Virus record (IMG/VR): IMGVR_UViG_3300034418_004388
Span: 1 to 30,563 of that record
Source: a virus
Direction: 5' to 3' (one strand)
Length of the DNA: 30,563 nucleotides
Part shown: positions 1-7,601 of the stretch, piece after piece
Numbering within the stretch: position 1 is the stretch's first letter
Layout of the letters: the number at the start of each line of letters is the position of its first letter
Notes under the pieces: model-generated
What the model was told of the DNA's origin: nothing
Databases searched by the model: none
What the model saw: only the letters and a program-made list of their open reading frames with translations
Made by a program: the position numbers and the translations under genes

Positions 1-660
1 AGAACCATCTGTAACTAAAATTTGATCTGCTGTACCAGTTGCTGTTGGTAAAGTTAATGTGTATGAAGATGAAACTGTTCCTGGTGCTTTTAATCCAACG
101 TATTCACCACCAGTTGTGTCACCTAATCTTAATGCACCTGTTGCACCAAGAGTAACGTTTGTTCCATCCCAAACTAAATTAGCAGAACCACCAAATGAAC
201 CTGAACTATTAAATTGAATTTGTGTATCAGAACCACCTGGAGGTGTATCTGCTACTGCAGATATAACTTCATCACTTCCATCAACATAAACATAGTTTAT
301 TTTATTTGTAGTAACAGTATAAGTTGAAGCACCGGCACCTGCTGTAAATACTAATGATGAATCTGTTTTGTTATTAATTAAATATTCTTTTTCTACGTTT
401 GGTAAAGTAATTGTTGTTGGTGTTCCTGGCGTACCAGTAAACACTAAAATTTTACTTCTACCTGCTTCTGTTGTGTAAGTTGTTGTATCTGAGTTAGTTG
501 AAAAAGCTAAAGTTGTAGCTCCTGTAACCACAATATTAGAGATACCTGTAATTGCGTTATCTATTCTTTGTAAGTTTACGTTAGTTCTATCTCCCCACGT
601 TCCTGAGTTTTCACCACTCGCTTGGAGGATAATACCTAAATTTGAAAATGTACTAGCCAT
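1..660 (-). CDS. Tail fibre-like protein, partial (3' end beyond left edge)
   Basis: The reading frame is open from an ATG at 660 to the window edge (220 codons), so the C-terminus is missing. A GAGGAA ribosome site precedes the ATG. The translation is rich in Gly, Ser and Thr, with short beta-type stretches such as QIQFNSSGSFGG and a segment ending YTLTLPTATGTADQILVTDG, a style typical of phage tail-fibre or receptor-binding shafts. It is the last visible gene of the structural operon, 23 bp downstream of the Trp-rich protein. The fibre role is inferred from composition and position; no receptor-binding or chaperone domain is visible in the retained part. Confidence 0.7.
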   Translation of the reverse strand, partial: MASTFSNLGIILQASGENSGTWGDRTNVNLQRIDNAITGISNIVVTGATTLAFSTNSDTTTYTTEAGRSKILVFTGTPGTPTTITLPNVEKEYLINNKTDSSLVFTAGAGASTYTVTTNKINYVYVDGSDEVISAVADTPPGGSDTQIQFNSSGSFGGSANLVWDGTNVTLGATGALRLGDTTGGEYVGLKAPGTVSSSYTLTLPTATGTADQILVTDGS

Positions 661-683
661 ATAATTTCCTCATTATCATTTTT

Positions 684-1712
684 TTAAAAATCTGTCCACG
701 TTTGATTTGCACCGGTACTAATAGGTGTCCAAGTTTGCGTGGCTCCTGTTGTTATAGCTGACCACGGTTGATTTGCTCCTGGAACAATTGGGTTCCAATT
801 TGTAATAATAAGGTCTCCTGAACCTAAAGTCAAGTTATTACCTGTGACTTGAATAACTTGATCTGTAACAAAAGATAGTGTTCCTGTACCTACTGTAACC
901 TCTGATCCTGTAACGTGGTAAACAGAAGCTATATTTACAGTACCTACGGACGTTTGGACCGTTGATCCTGTAGGTAAAACATTAGCTTTTGCGTCAAAAG
1001 TAACACTACCAGAAGTAACTAATAGTTTACTAGCTATAACATTTATTTTAGCTTGGTTACTAAATCCTACTGTTCCAGTAGATAAACTTACACCAGAACC
1101 TGTAACACTTAATTCTAAACCACCTTCAATAATTACACCACCAACACTGATTGAAACTTCACTTCCATCAAATGTTGGAATAGCATTATGATTAACCGTT
1201 ACTGAACCTACACTAATTCCTACTTCAGATCCTGTTACAGCTTCTGTAAATCCATCTGCAGATATATTTGGAGATTGAACTGCTATTTGTAATAAATTAG
1301 TTGCAGCAACAACATCTGCATTTGCAATAACAGCAGGTGAATCTAATGAAAAAGTTAATTGAGATCCAGTTAATTCAAAACTAGATTTACCTTCAAAAGT
1401 TAAAGTTCCAAGTTGAATTGATAATTCAGAAGCTGAAGGAATAATATTAGCTGTACCTGTAACAGTAACTTGCGCACCAATACCGCCCCAGTTATCTGCA
1501 CTCCAAGCATCTTCATTCCAACCTTGATCAATTGGAGCTTGAATAGTTAATTTGTCAGGAAAAGAAAAGCTATTAGCATCCCAGGCTTTTGCATCCCACG
1601 CGCCTGAACCCCAACCACCTTCGTTTCCGATGGTTACAGTTACATCAACACCTAGACCATTCCAAGTGCCTTCACTCCATTTGCCTGAATTCCAAGGTGT
1701 GTTTGTAGCCAT
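684..1712 (-). CDS. Trp-rich repetitive tail/virion protein
   Basis: 342 aa in three parts. Residues 1-80 hold many Trp in WN/WS/AWD contexts (GKWSEGTWNGLG, GAWDAKAWDANSF, DAWSADNWGG). The middle, about 80-300, is a degenerate tandem repeat of roughly 25 residues with core VTGSxVxxSxGxV. The last 30 residues return to a Trp-containing repeat (QPWSAITTGATQTWTPISTG). There is no Cys. The repeat suggests a beta-solenoid or fibrous shaft. It sits between two virion genes near the fibre end of the operon. No good ribosome site precedes the ATG, so translation may depend on the upstream gene. Function beyond tail or capsid fibre is unknown. Confidence 0.7.
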   Translation of the reverse strand: MATNTPWNSGKWSEGTWNGLGVDVTVTIGNEGGWGSGAWDAKAWDANSFSFPDKLTIQAPIDQGWNEDAWSADNWGGIGAQVTVTGTANIIPSASELSIQLGTLTFEGKSSFELTGSQLTFSLDSPAVIANADVVAATNLLQIAVQSPNISADGFTEAVTGSEVGISVGSVTVNHNAIPTFDGSEVSISVGGVIIEGGLELSVTGSGVSLSTGTVGFSNQAKINVIASKLLVTSGSVTFDAKANVLPTGSTVQTSVGTVNIASVYHVTGSEVTVGTGTLSFVTDQVIQVTGNNLTLGSGDLIITNWNPIVPGANQPWSAITTGATQTWTPISTGANQTWTDF

Positions 1713-1734
1713 TGATTATTCTATGGCAACTGTA

Positions 1735-2160
1735 CTACGATATTCTTAGAATCGCACTTGTTGAGTTTGCATCTGGGAACTGAATAGTAAAGTCACCGTT
1801 TGTTGAAGTTTTGTCTCCACCGAAATCTAACACCACAACTGCTTTGTTTGATTGTGTTGCGTTGTAGATTAAAGCAGCGGATGCAGTGATTGTAGCTGTT
1901 TGAAAAGTCAAATCACTAAAGTCAACAAAAGCAATATTCTGTGCAACACTAACAGTTGTGTTTGTTAATGCAGCTCCTGCAGCAGTATAACCAGTTCCAC
2001 TTGTTTCATTGTCTGTTGTATAAACAGTTGTTGTGTCCGCAGCAAATCCAGTTACTGTTGTATACAAAGCTAAATTAAAAGTATCTCCAGAAGTTGTGCT
2101 GAAGTTATGAGTTCCTAAAAACAGTTCTTGTTTAAAACTATCAGGTACTATGTTTGCCAT
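1735..2160 (-). CDS. Virion structural protein (tail-region, beta-rich)
   Basis: 141 aa, Thr/Ala rich and without Cys, with the segment NETSGTGYTAAGAALTNTTV followed by ALIYNATQSNKAVVVLDFG. This style recurs in structural proteins of many tailed phages (established from the general look of such proteins, not from a search). AGGAGG lies just before the ATG. It follows the adaptor-like gene by 8 bp and precedes the Trp-rich protein by 22 bp. A small beta-sandwich virion protein is likely; its exact place in the particle is not shown by the sequence. Confidence 0.65.
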   Translation of the reverse strand: MANIVPDSFKQELFLGTHNFSTTSGDTFNLALYTTVTGFAADTTTVYTTDNETSGTGYTAAGAALTNTTVSVAQNIAFVDFSDLTFQTATITASAALIYNATQSNKAVVVLDFGGDKTSTNGDFTIQFPDANSTSAILRIS

Positions 2161-2168
2161 TTATCCTC

Positions 2169-2834
2169 CTATTTTGATGGGTCAACTGACGGTAAAGGAA
2201 CCCGTACAACTCCATCGGTGTATTCGTCTCTTCTTCTACGACCCGTTTGTTCAATACCAAATGACTCTTTAGCCGTTTGATATGATTGTTCGTAAACTTG
2301 TATCATATCTGGCGCACCTTTCAAGTATTTATATGTTTCTGCCAAACAACCATTTAATAATACATCTTCTGCATAAGTCGATAAATAAGTAGTCGAATTA
2401 TTATCAGAAGAATCTAAATTAACGTTTTTATAATAAGCAATCGTTACACTAAAATTAGTGCTTGGTGTTGGACTAACTACCCAAGTTACTTCATCCCAGT
2501 TAGCATAATATTTAGGAGTACCATACGTAGCAGAAGGTGTAGGATCATATTCTGCCATAAAACTAGTATCCTTTTGTTCTAAAAAAGATTGTTCGTTATT
2601 AGAATCAGTTATTTGTACATATCTAATATTAGTTAAAGCCGTAGGCACTGTTACATATCTATTACCTGTTGTCATTGCAGCCGTTGCATAAAATCTATAA
2701 TTGTCAGATTGAACTTCTCTGTAAACTCTATTTTCAGTATTTTTTACAATTTGTGCAATAGTAGAATCTGATAATCCTCCACTATCAACTTCTGTATAAT
2801 TTCTAATTTGTGTTCTTAATTCGTCGTATGTCAT
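2169..2834 (-). CDS. Head-tail adaptor / tail-tube-like protein
   Basis: 221 aa from MTYDELRTQIRNY; this ATG overlaps the previous stop (TAATG). The frame stays open further upstream, but that part lies antisense-free inside the neighbouring gene and lacks a better start. The N-terminus is helical with acidic residues. Residues 50-140 are beta-rich and Tyr-rich (ATYGTPKYYANWDEVTWVV, NFSVTIAYYKNV). A helical C-terminal part (LNGCLAETYKYLKG, YEQSYQTAKESFG) ends in basic RRRR. This layout fits the adaptor family typified by phage SU10 and T7 tail-tubular A-like proteins, which ring the portal. The next-but-one gene upstream looks distantly related. Confidence 0.6.
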   Translation of the reverse strand: MTYDELRTQIRNYTEVDSGGLSDSTIAQIVKNTENRVYREVQSDNYRFYATAAMTTGNRYVTVPTALTNIRYVQITDSNNEQSFLEQKDTSFMAEYDPTPSATYGTPKYYANWDEVTWVVSPTPSTNFSVTIAYYKNVNLDSSDNNSTTYLSTYAEDVLLNGCLAETYKYLKGAPDMIQVYEQSYQTAKESFGIEQTGRRRRDEYTDGVVRVPLPSVDPSK

Positions 2835-3325
2835 TATGGTGTTAAAGTTACCGGACCAGCCGATATACTTCCTCCTCCTATTCTTGCTTGTTGCGTTGCT
2901 GTTGTAGCTGCGTTCCAAGTATAATGATCTGTATCAGTCACAGTAATAGAATGACCGTTTGAATCATTAATATCATTAATTCCTATTCCATAACCACCTT
3001 CACCATCTCTAAATCTAACTATGTTTCCTGTTGATCTTCCGTGTGCTTCTTCAAACACAGAAACAGTTGATGATCCTGAAGTTAAGATTAATGGATTAAT
3101 ATCTAAAACTCTTGCTACCGCTGGTTCTGTTCTTGCAGGTCTTGCATCCTGTAATCCCTGTGCATCACCACCTTTTGGTTTTGGTTCTAGTTGCGGATGT
3201 TTAGGTTCATATTCAGTGTAATGAACTAAAGAACCATTCCATTCTTTTACCATTTCTGGATATGGAAATTCCATACCAGATCGATCAGAAATTGCTTTAG
3301 ATTTTTTACCTGTTGCAAAAGGCAT
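2834..3325 (-). CDS. Virion protein with FCCH-like beta domain
   Basis: 163 aa. The first 80 residues are polar and Pro-rich (EPKHPQLEPKPKGGDAQG). The C-terminal half (about 85-160) contains HGRSTGNIVRFRDGEGG and SITVTDTDHYTWNAAT, a pattern seen in phage proteins matched to the E1-FCCH-like small beta fold. It overlaps both neighbours by one base (TAATG arrangements), so it is translationally coupled between two adaptor-like genes. A role as a minor tail or tail-needle component is inferred. The fold match is from memory of the motif and is moderate. Confidence 0.55.
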   Translation of the reverse strand: MPFATGKKSKAISDRSGMEFPYPEMVKEWNGSLVHYTEYEPKHPQLEPKPKGGDAQGLQDARPARTEPAVARVLDINPLILTSGSSTVSVFEEAHGRSTGNIVRFRDGEGGYGIGINDINDSNGHSITVTDTDHYTWNAATTATQQARIGGGSISAGPVTLTP

Positions 3326-4044
3326 TATACTCCATCTCCATAAAATGTTTGTGGTGAAATAAATACAGAAGTTCTTTGACCATCTTCAGTCAATGCTCTT
3401 TGTAATTCATCTTCGTAAAATAATCTTAACTGTTCTGTTTTTTCTGGTGAATGTTTAATAGATAAATAATAAGCAAGTCCAGAAGTCATACAAGGAATAA
3501 ATCTATAAACAACATCTGCTGTATTAGTGTATGCACCTACATCTTGTATTCTTGCAAGATAATAAAATTTTAATTGGTAATTTGAACCTGAAAAAGCAGA
3601 ACCTGGAGTAATATATAAAAATACACTAGGGCTAGTAGTTCTTTGAACATAATATTGTGATGGTGTTCCTTGTGATAATTTATTAGGCAACGAAGCATAA
3701 GTAGATCTATCAATTTTAGTTAAAGTAGTATCAACTGGTGCTGTTGCTGTTGTATTATTTCTAACATAAGCTTCTAATACATCATTAATATCAGTTGGAA
3801 AATTTACATTATCATTTGCATAATTATATTCTGCTTGACCTAAAACTAATGGAATAGTTGCAAGTTTTACTTTCCATAAATGGATACCTCTATTACCCCA
3901 TTCAGAAAGTAGAATATTTAATGATCTTCTTGCGCTACGCAAATGATAACCCGTTCGAGCTCCACCTACTCCAGCTCTTTCTAAAGCTTCTTCAATTATT
4001 TCATCGATATCAAGATCGAAAGTTGTAGTGCCTGATGTAGCCAT
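3325..4044 (-). CDS. Head-tail connector / tail tubular-like protein
   Basis: 239 aa with a strong AGGAGG ribosome site. The N-terminus is helical (DIDEIIEEALERAGVGG, RRSLNILLSEWGNRGIHLWKV), followed by a beta-rich middle with YYVQRTTSPSVFLYITPG and a helical C-terminal region (FIPCMTSGLAYYLSIKHSPEK, LRLFYEDELQRAL). The motif of a short helical pair with SEWGNRG followed by LW is common in phage head-completion or tail-tube A proteins of short-tailed marine phages. It is probably the protein attached directly below the portal. The gene two downstream (2169-2834) has a similar plan, which suggests paralogous rings. Confidence 0.6.
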   Translation of the reverse strand: MATSGTTTFDLDIDEIIEEALERAGVGGARTGYHLRSARRSLNILLSEWGNRGIHLWKVKLATIPLVLGQAEYNYANDNVNFPTDINDVLEAYVRNNTTATAPVDTTLTKIDRSTYASLPNKLSQGTPSQYYVQRTTSPSVFLYITPGSAFSGSNYQLKFYYLARIQDVGAYTNTADVVYRFIPCMTSGLAYYLSIKHSPEKTEQLRLFYEDELQRALTEDGQRTSVFISPQTFYGDGV

Positions 4045-4052
4045 CTAGCCTC

Positions 4053-4370
4053 CTATTTATCGATGAACAAAATTAAAGTTGAATTTGTTACCGAAGTTGC
4101 TCCAACACCATCAACATATAAAACTCCATCTTCTGGAATATTTAATGTTTCAGTTTGTCCAGGTGGTACTGTTAAAGGAATGTAAACTCCTGAAGATGCA
4201 TCTGAGCTTACTGTTGTAGGATTTGTTAATCCATTAATAGTAGCTGACCCTGCTGTTCCTCCAGTAGTTGTGTTAGATTGTAAAGCATAACCTCTTAATC
4301 TTGTTCTTCCTGTAAACGCAACACCATTAGCACTTAGTACGACTGGTTTTACATCTGATTTCATACTCAT
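4053..4370 (-). CDS. Small virion protein
   Basis: 105 aa, Thr/Gly/Val-rich, predicted all-beta, ending VTNSTLILFIDK; no Cys or Trp. AAGGAG precedes the ATG, and a 10-bp stem-loop lies between it and the upstream gene. The pattern LTVPPGQTETLNIPEDGVLYV resembles small beta-sandwich decoration or head-fibre proteins of phages. It sits between the connector-like gene and another beta-rich virion protein. No specific family recognised. Confidence 0.55.
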   Translation of the reverse strand: MSMKSDVKPVVLSANGVAFTGRTRLRGYALQSNTTTGGTAGSATINGLTNPTTVSSDASSGVYIPLTVPPGQTETLNIPEDGVLYVDGVGATSVTNSTLILFIDK

Positions 4371-4390
4371 TTAATTTTTCTCCTTAAGTT

Positions 4391-4416
4391 TAAGTGTGGG
4401 CCGAAACCCACACTTA
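4391..4416 (-). terminator. Intercistronic stem-loop
   Basis: TAAGTGTGGG (4391-4400) pairs perfectly with CCCACACTTA (4407-4416) around a 6-nt loop. It lies 8 bp after the stop of the 4425-4961 gene. No U-run follows in the transcribed direction, so it may act as a partial terminator or an mRNA-stability element; the ribosome site of the next gene starts just after it. Confidence 0.55.
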
Positions 4417-4424
4417 ATTAATTA

Positions 4425-4961
4425 TTAACTTACTGTCGCACTAAACGGAGTAGCTGGTGTATTAGTACAAGCTGAAGTTACTTCAACTTTCCATTTACCC
4501 GCAGCAACCGCTGTACAAACTATTCTTGAAAAAGTTACGCCACCAGTTGTGTCACCATCTAAAGTGATTGTGTCTGATGTTGCTGCTGTTTCAAAACCAA
4601 CAACGTTGTCAGATGTGTCATCAATTAAAATTGCACTTCCAACCATAACATCAGTTGCATTAGCAACTTTTACAACTAGATCTCCAGTCTTCGTAATTGA
4701 AGAAAAGATTTCAAATTTTGCGCCAATGTTACTTAAGTTATTTAAGTCTGCTCCTGGTCCTGCAACTGCAGAATCAGCGTTAGCGTTGATTGCTGGTAAT
4801 GTGTAAGTTACTGCGTCTGCTGAATCATTGTAAACAATTTTCCCTGCGTGAGTTCCAACTGTTAATGATACACTAGCGTCAGCATCTACAACGTTACCTG
4901 GTCCTGTATTGTAAAATCCATTTTTAGATATTACTGGACCTTGAAATGTAGTGTTTGCCAT
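4425..4961 (-). CDS. Virion structural protein (capsid decoration/fibre-like)
   Basis: 178 aa starting MANTTFQGPVISKNGFYNTGPG, a motif typical of the N-terminus of phage structural proteins that carry a short beta region. The body is Asp/Thr/Val-rich with FEIFSSITKTGDLVVKV and TSDTITLDGDTTGGVTF, and the end is Thr/Ser-rich with one Cys pair region (IVCTAVAAGKWKVEVTSACTN). AGGAGG precedes the ATG. It is the first gene after a sigma70-like promoter at 5046-5074, which suggests high separate expression like a decoration protein. Exact role unknown. Confidence 0.55.
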   Translation of the reverse strand: MANTTFQGPVISKNGFYNTGPGNVVDADASVSLTVGTHAGKIVYNDSADAVTYTLPAINANADSAVAGPGADLNNLSNIGAKFEIFSSITKTGDLVVKVANATDVMVGSAILIDDTSDNVVGFETAATSDTITLDGDTTGGVTFSRIVCTAVAAGKWKVEVTSACTNTPATPFSATVS

Positions 4962-5045
4962 TTTTTATCCTCCTAGTTATTTCTACATAGTCTCTAGGCC
5001 GTCGACTATACTCGTCTATGCAGAATTTTATTGTATAGTAATAAT

Positions 5046-5074
5046 ACTATACTTTAGATTTGCGTTAAGCGCAA
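5046..5074 (-). promoter_or_regulatory. Sigma70-like promoter for the 4425-4961 gene onward
   Basis: Read on the minus strand: TTGCGC (5069-5074), a 17-bp spacer, then TATAGT (5046-5051). It lies in the 160-bp gap after the 5122 stop. The -10 is part of an 8-bp inverted repeat (GTATAGTA, 4 nt, TACTATAC). The leader between it and the ATG at 4961 contains a further short hairpin (ATAGTC/GACTAT). Confidence 0.55.
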
Positions 5075-5121
5075 GAGATCCTTAATAATAAAGCTGATTT
5101 ATTTATGTAGTAGCGTTTTGA

Positions 5122-5340
5122 CTAAGTAGCTACTGAAACTTGTGGTGCAGCCTCTTCAATCTTATTAATTAAATTAGCCTGTTTAGCTTCAGCTATTTTA
5201 ATATGACTGATAACTTCTTTAATCTTGTTATCAATCCTCACCATATCAAGGGTATATCTACCTTGATCGTTATAGTGCTGCTCCCATTCCAGTTCTAGTC
5301 CCCTTTTCTGTTTGTAAAGGGATTGAACGTGTGTTTGCAT
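5122..5340 (-). CDS. Small helical protein of unknown function
   Basis: 72 aa from MQTHVQSLYKQKRG; this ATG is chosen because GGAGG lies 6 bases before it, while the ATG 15 bases upstream lacks a site. It is highly charged and helical (QKRGLELEWEQHYNDQ, DNKIKEVISHIKIAEAKQANL), probably a coiled coil. Its first 71 bases overlap the 3' end of the 5270-5527 gene in another frame. It is placed downstream of the capsid-gene terminator. Function not recognised. Confidence 0.5.
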   Translation of the reverse strand: MQTHVQSLYKQKRGLELEWEQHYNDQGRYTLDMVRIDNKIKEVISHIKIAEAKQANLINKIEEAAPQVSVAT

Positions 5341-5527
5341 TACTAACCTCCTCATAGGTTAACCAAACTTTACGAGTATCATAAAATTCGGAATCTTCCC
5401 ATACTATATCATTTTTTCCTAACTTGTCAACTATTGCATCATTAAAGGATTTATCGTTATCTTCACAACTAATTGTGAAGTCACAAAAGTATCCATATGC
5501 TTTAATTTTAATTCGGAATGTTTTCAT
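5270..5527 (-). CDS. Small hypothetical protein
   Basis: 85 aa beginning MKTFRIKIKAYGYFCDFTISCEDND, with alternating hydrophobic residues suggesting a beta hairpin, then an acidic middle (KNDIVWEDSEFYDT). AGAGGTGA precedes the ATG. It lies directly after the terminator that follows the capsid gene. The tail after about residue 62 is read over the start of the next gene. No family recognised. Confidence 0.5.
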   Translation of the reverse strand: MKTFRIKIKAYGYFCDFTISCEDNDKSFNDAIVDKLGKNDIVWEDSEFYDTRKVWLTYEEVSNANTRSIPLQTEKGTRTGMGAAL

Positions 5528-5550
5528 ATAATTTTCACCTCTTGCAATAA

Positions 5551-5580
5551 AAAAGAGGCGGTTTTTAGGCCGCCTCTTTT
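5551..5580 (-). terminator. Rho-independent terminator after the major capsid gene
   Basis: AAAAGAGGCGG (5551-5561) pairs perfectly with CCGCCTCTTTT (5570-5580) around an 8-nt loop. On the minus strand the stem is followed by a T-run, giving a canonical intrinsic terminator 10 bp after the capsid stop. The A-tract on the other side means it could work in both directions. Confidence 0.85.
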
Positions 5581-5590
5581 AATTCAGTGC

Positions 5591-6496
5591 TTACGCACCT
5601 GGTGATCCGAAGATACCTCTAGGGTCAGACCAGCCGAAGCTGTATCTTTCTCTAGCTTTGTATCTAACGTTACCAGTGTCAAAGTCACCTTCCATTGCAG
5701 TTTTTAAAGGTGATCTGTTGAACATTTTCATACCATTAGGTACATCTGTTTTGATGAAGAACGCATCACTGTCTGTTAGGTAATTGTTAACCACATAACC
5801 TTGTGGAATCATACCTTTAGACACGATTGCATTTACATCGTTGTCAGCTGTTCCTACTCTACCTTGAGATTTCATCAATCTCTCTGCAGTAAATTGTAAC
5901 TCAGAAGGAATGATTAATTTCATACCTTGAGCAGCAATTTTTAATCCTCTTTCATCAGTGAAAGCTGCGATGTCGATTAACGATTGTTCTAATGAAGTTT
6001 CGTTAAGATCCGCAGATGTCGCTAATTCATTTGAGAATGTTCCTGCAATAGTTGGGTGAAGTGTAGAACAAAGTTCTAAACCATCCCCACCTAAGTAGTT
6101 AGTATTGAAAGCGTTGTTCAATACGTTAGCCGCTTTAACTTGCTTAGTGTTTGCCATAGATCTAGCTAATGCTTTTGTGTATCTAGTAGCAATTCTATCG
6201 TACAAGTTGTCCTCGATTGCTTCTTCAGTAATCGCGAACGCTAAAGCGATAGTTTCGTGAGTGTATCTGCTTGTAAAAGTTTCTTGTGCATTGTCAAATG
6301 TCACTGCTGAACCTTCAGGTTTAACAGCTGCATTCGCAAATCCAGATAACATTACTTCTTCTTCAAAAGCTCTGTCTGAATTTTCTGCATCATAGATTTC
6401 TACGTGCTGATTCTCGTATCTTTTATACTCTAGGCCGAATAGTGCATTCAACCCAGGCTCTAGTTCTTTAACTAGTTGTTGTCTTGATATTGCCAT
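5591..6496 (-). CDS. Major capsid protein (HK97-fold type)
   Basis: 301 aa. It starts MAISRQQLVKELEPGLNALFGLEYKRYENQ and includes SRYTHETIALAFAITEEAIEDNLYDRIATRYTKALARSMANTKQ, a helix-rich stretch found in Mu-like and T7-like coat proteins near the spine helix. It ends with SFGWSDPRGIFGSPGA. It forms the icosahedral shell of the particle. TAGGAG lies before the ATG, and a strong terminator lies just downstream. It follows scaffold and two capsid-associated genes, the usual order. Length is normal for a compact HK97-type coat. No N-terminal delta domain is present, in line with a separate scaffold. Confidence 0.85.
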   Translation of the reverse strand: MAISRQQLVKELEPGLNALFGLEYKRYENQHVEIYDAENSDRAFEEEVMLSGFANAAVKPEGSAVTFDNAQETFTSRYTHETIALAFAITEEAIEDNLYDRIATRYTKALARSMANTKQVKAANVLNNAFNTNYLGGDGLELCSTLHPTIAGTFSNELATSADLNETSLEQSLIDIAAFTDERGLKIAAQGMKLIIPSELQFTAERLMKSQGRVGTADNDVNAIVSKGMIPQGYVVNNYLTDSDAFFIKTDVPNGMKMFNRSPLKTAMEGDFDTGNVRYKARERYSFGWSDPRGIFGSPGA

Positions 6497-6507
6497 AGTT
6501 TATACTC

Positions 6508-7092
6508 CTATACTCCTACAGTTTGTTTATACAAGTGCTCATTGATTCTAACTACAAAGTTAACGTTTGCTGAAGTTAAATCATTATTTTCGATATCTTT
6601 TGATACACCAACTACCTGCAATTGTGCAGAAGTTGTTACAAAAGAAGCATCGTCTAATTCAACTTTAGATACGCCATTGATAGTTGATCCTGCTGTATAT
6701 TCAATGTCCGCTAATTCGAACACGTCTGTTGCAGCAGAAGCGCTTGCGTTATTTGATTGTACCTCGAACCTTTCGTGAGGATCGTCGTATACAAATGCTC
6801 TGATTTCTTCCCCATTAGCTACATTCGTTTGAGTGTAGTAATTTCGGTAAGTTGGTTTTCCAGTAGTTGGATCTTTAGTTATAAACGTACCCCAGAAAAC
6901 ACCAACTAAGTTAGTGTTTGCTGCAGCAGCTACTTCTACAGTTCCGCCTGCTACTGCTTTAACCGGGTCTCCCTGATAAATTGAACTCGCATAGTTATCT
7001 GCGATCAAGTATTCAGTTAAACCTTGGTTGTCAGCATTTTGACCAATCTTACCAATCGGTTTTAAACCAAAAGCTGCGTCTTTATTTGCCAT
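6508..7092 (-). CDS. Capsid decoration/stabilisation-like protein
   Basis: 194 aa beginning MANKDAAFGLKPIGKIGQNADNQGLTEYLIADNYASSIYQGDPVKAV, a motif common in proteins encoded just before the coat gene of marine phages. The body is beta-rich with GVFWGTFITKDPTTGKPTYRNYY and few charged helices. AAGGAG precedes the ATG, and only 11 bp separate its stop from the capsid start. A role as head decoration or stabilising protein is inferred from position and composition. Confidence 0.6.
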   Translation of the reverse strand: MANKDAAFGLKPIGKIGQNADNQGLTEYLIADNYASSIYQGDPVKAVAGGTVEVAAAANTNLVGVFWGTFITKDPTTGKPTYRNYYTQTNVANGEEIRAFVYDDPHERFEVQSNNASASAATDVFELADIEYTAGSTINGVSKVELDDASFVTTSAQLQVVGVSKDIENNDLTSANVNFVVRINEHLYKQTVGV

Positions 7093-7144
7093 AGTTTTTC
7101 TCCTTATTGGTTAATTGTATGATGGTCAGCGAATCGTTAAAAAA

Positions 7145-7600
7145 TTAACTTTTCTTAGAGCCACCAAAAGTTACTCTAGTTTGCCTTTCACTATTGATTG
7201 GCATACTAGGATGTTGATCCTTCAAAGGCTCGTTGTTTATAGCTTCATCACGATCTCGCGTTCTTTTATTAAAGTACGCTTCACGTTGTTTTGCGAGCTC
7301 TTCCGGTATCCTAGCCAACACTAGGCCACCAACTCCGATCACTCCCTTATACTTGCCGTCTTCAATGCTTGGAAAATCGTGATCTGGATATTCGTCAGCT
7401 CTTACGAGCTCCCATCCGGACCTAATTTTTCCCGACATATTCTTGCTGTCATCTTGACCAAGAACTTCGGCTCTTATCCATCTGTGCCTATAGCCATCTG
7501 GCGCAGGGGGTGCATCTAAACTTGATGGTGGAGTCCAAACTTTTTTTCGAGTTTCTTTTTCTCTAGTTTGACCCGCACGAGAAGTTTTATCAATTGTCAT
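7145..7600 (-). CDS. Hypothetical capsid-region protein
   Basis: 151 aa from MTIDKTSRAGQTREKETRKK, chosen because GGAGG precedes this ATG. It is basic at both ends, with the central segment GYRHRWIRAEVLGQDDSKNM and then SGKIRSGWELVRADEYPDHDFP. This combination is familiar from unassigned proteins between scaffold and coat genes of marine podoviruses. One base separates it from the scaffold stop. A nucleic-acid or scaffold partner is possible because of the charge; no function is established. Confidence 0.55.
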   Translation of the reverse strand: MTIDKTSRAGQTREKETRKKVWTPPSSLDAPPAPDGYRHRWIRAEVLGQDDSKNMSGKIRSGWELVRADEYPDHDFPSIEDGKYKGVIGVGGLVLARIPEELAKQREAYFNKRTRDRDEAINNEPLKDQHPSMPINSERQTRVTFGGSKKS

Positions 7601-7601
7601 A

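Noticed and set aside
1552-1749. Plus-strand frame opposite the Trp-rich gene
   Set aside because: Shadow of the structural gene, no ribosome site, composition mirrors the antisense codons.
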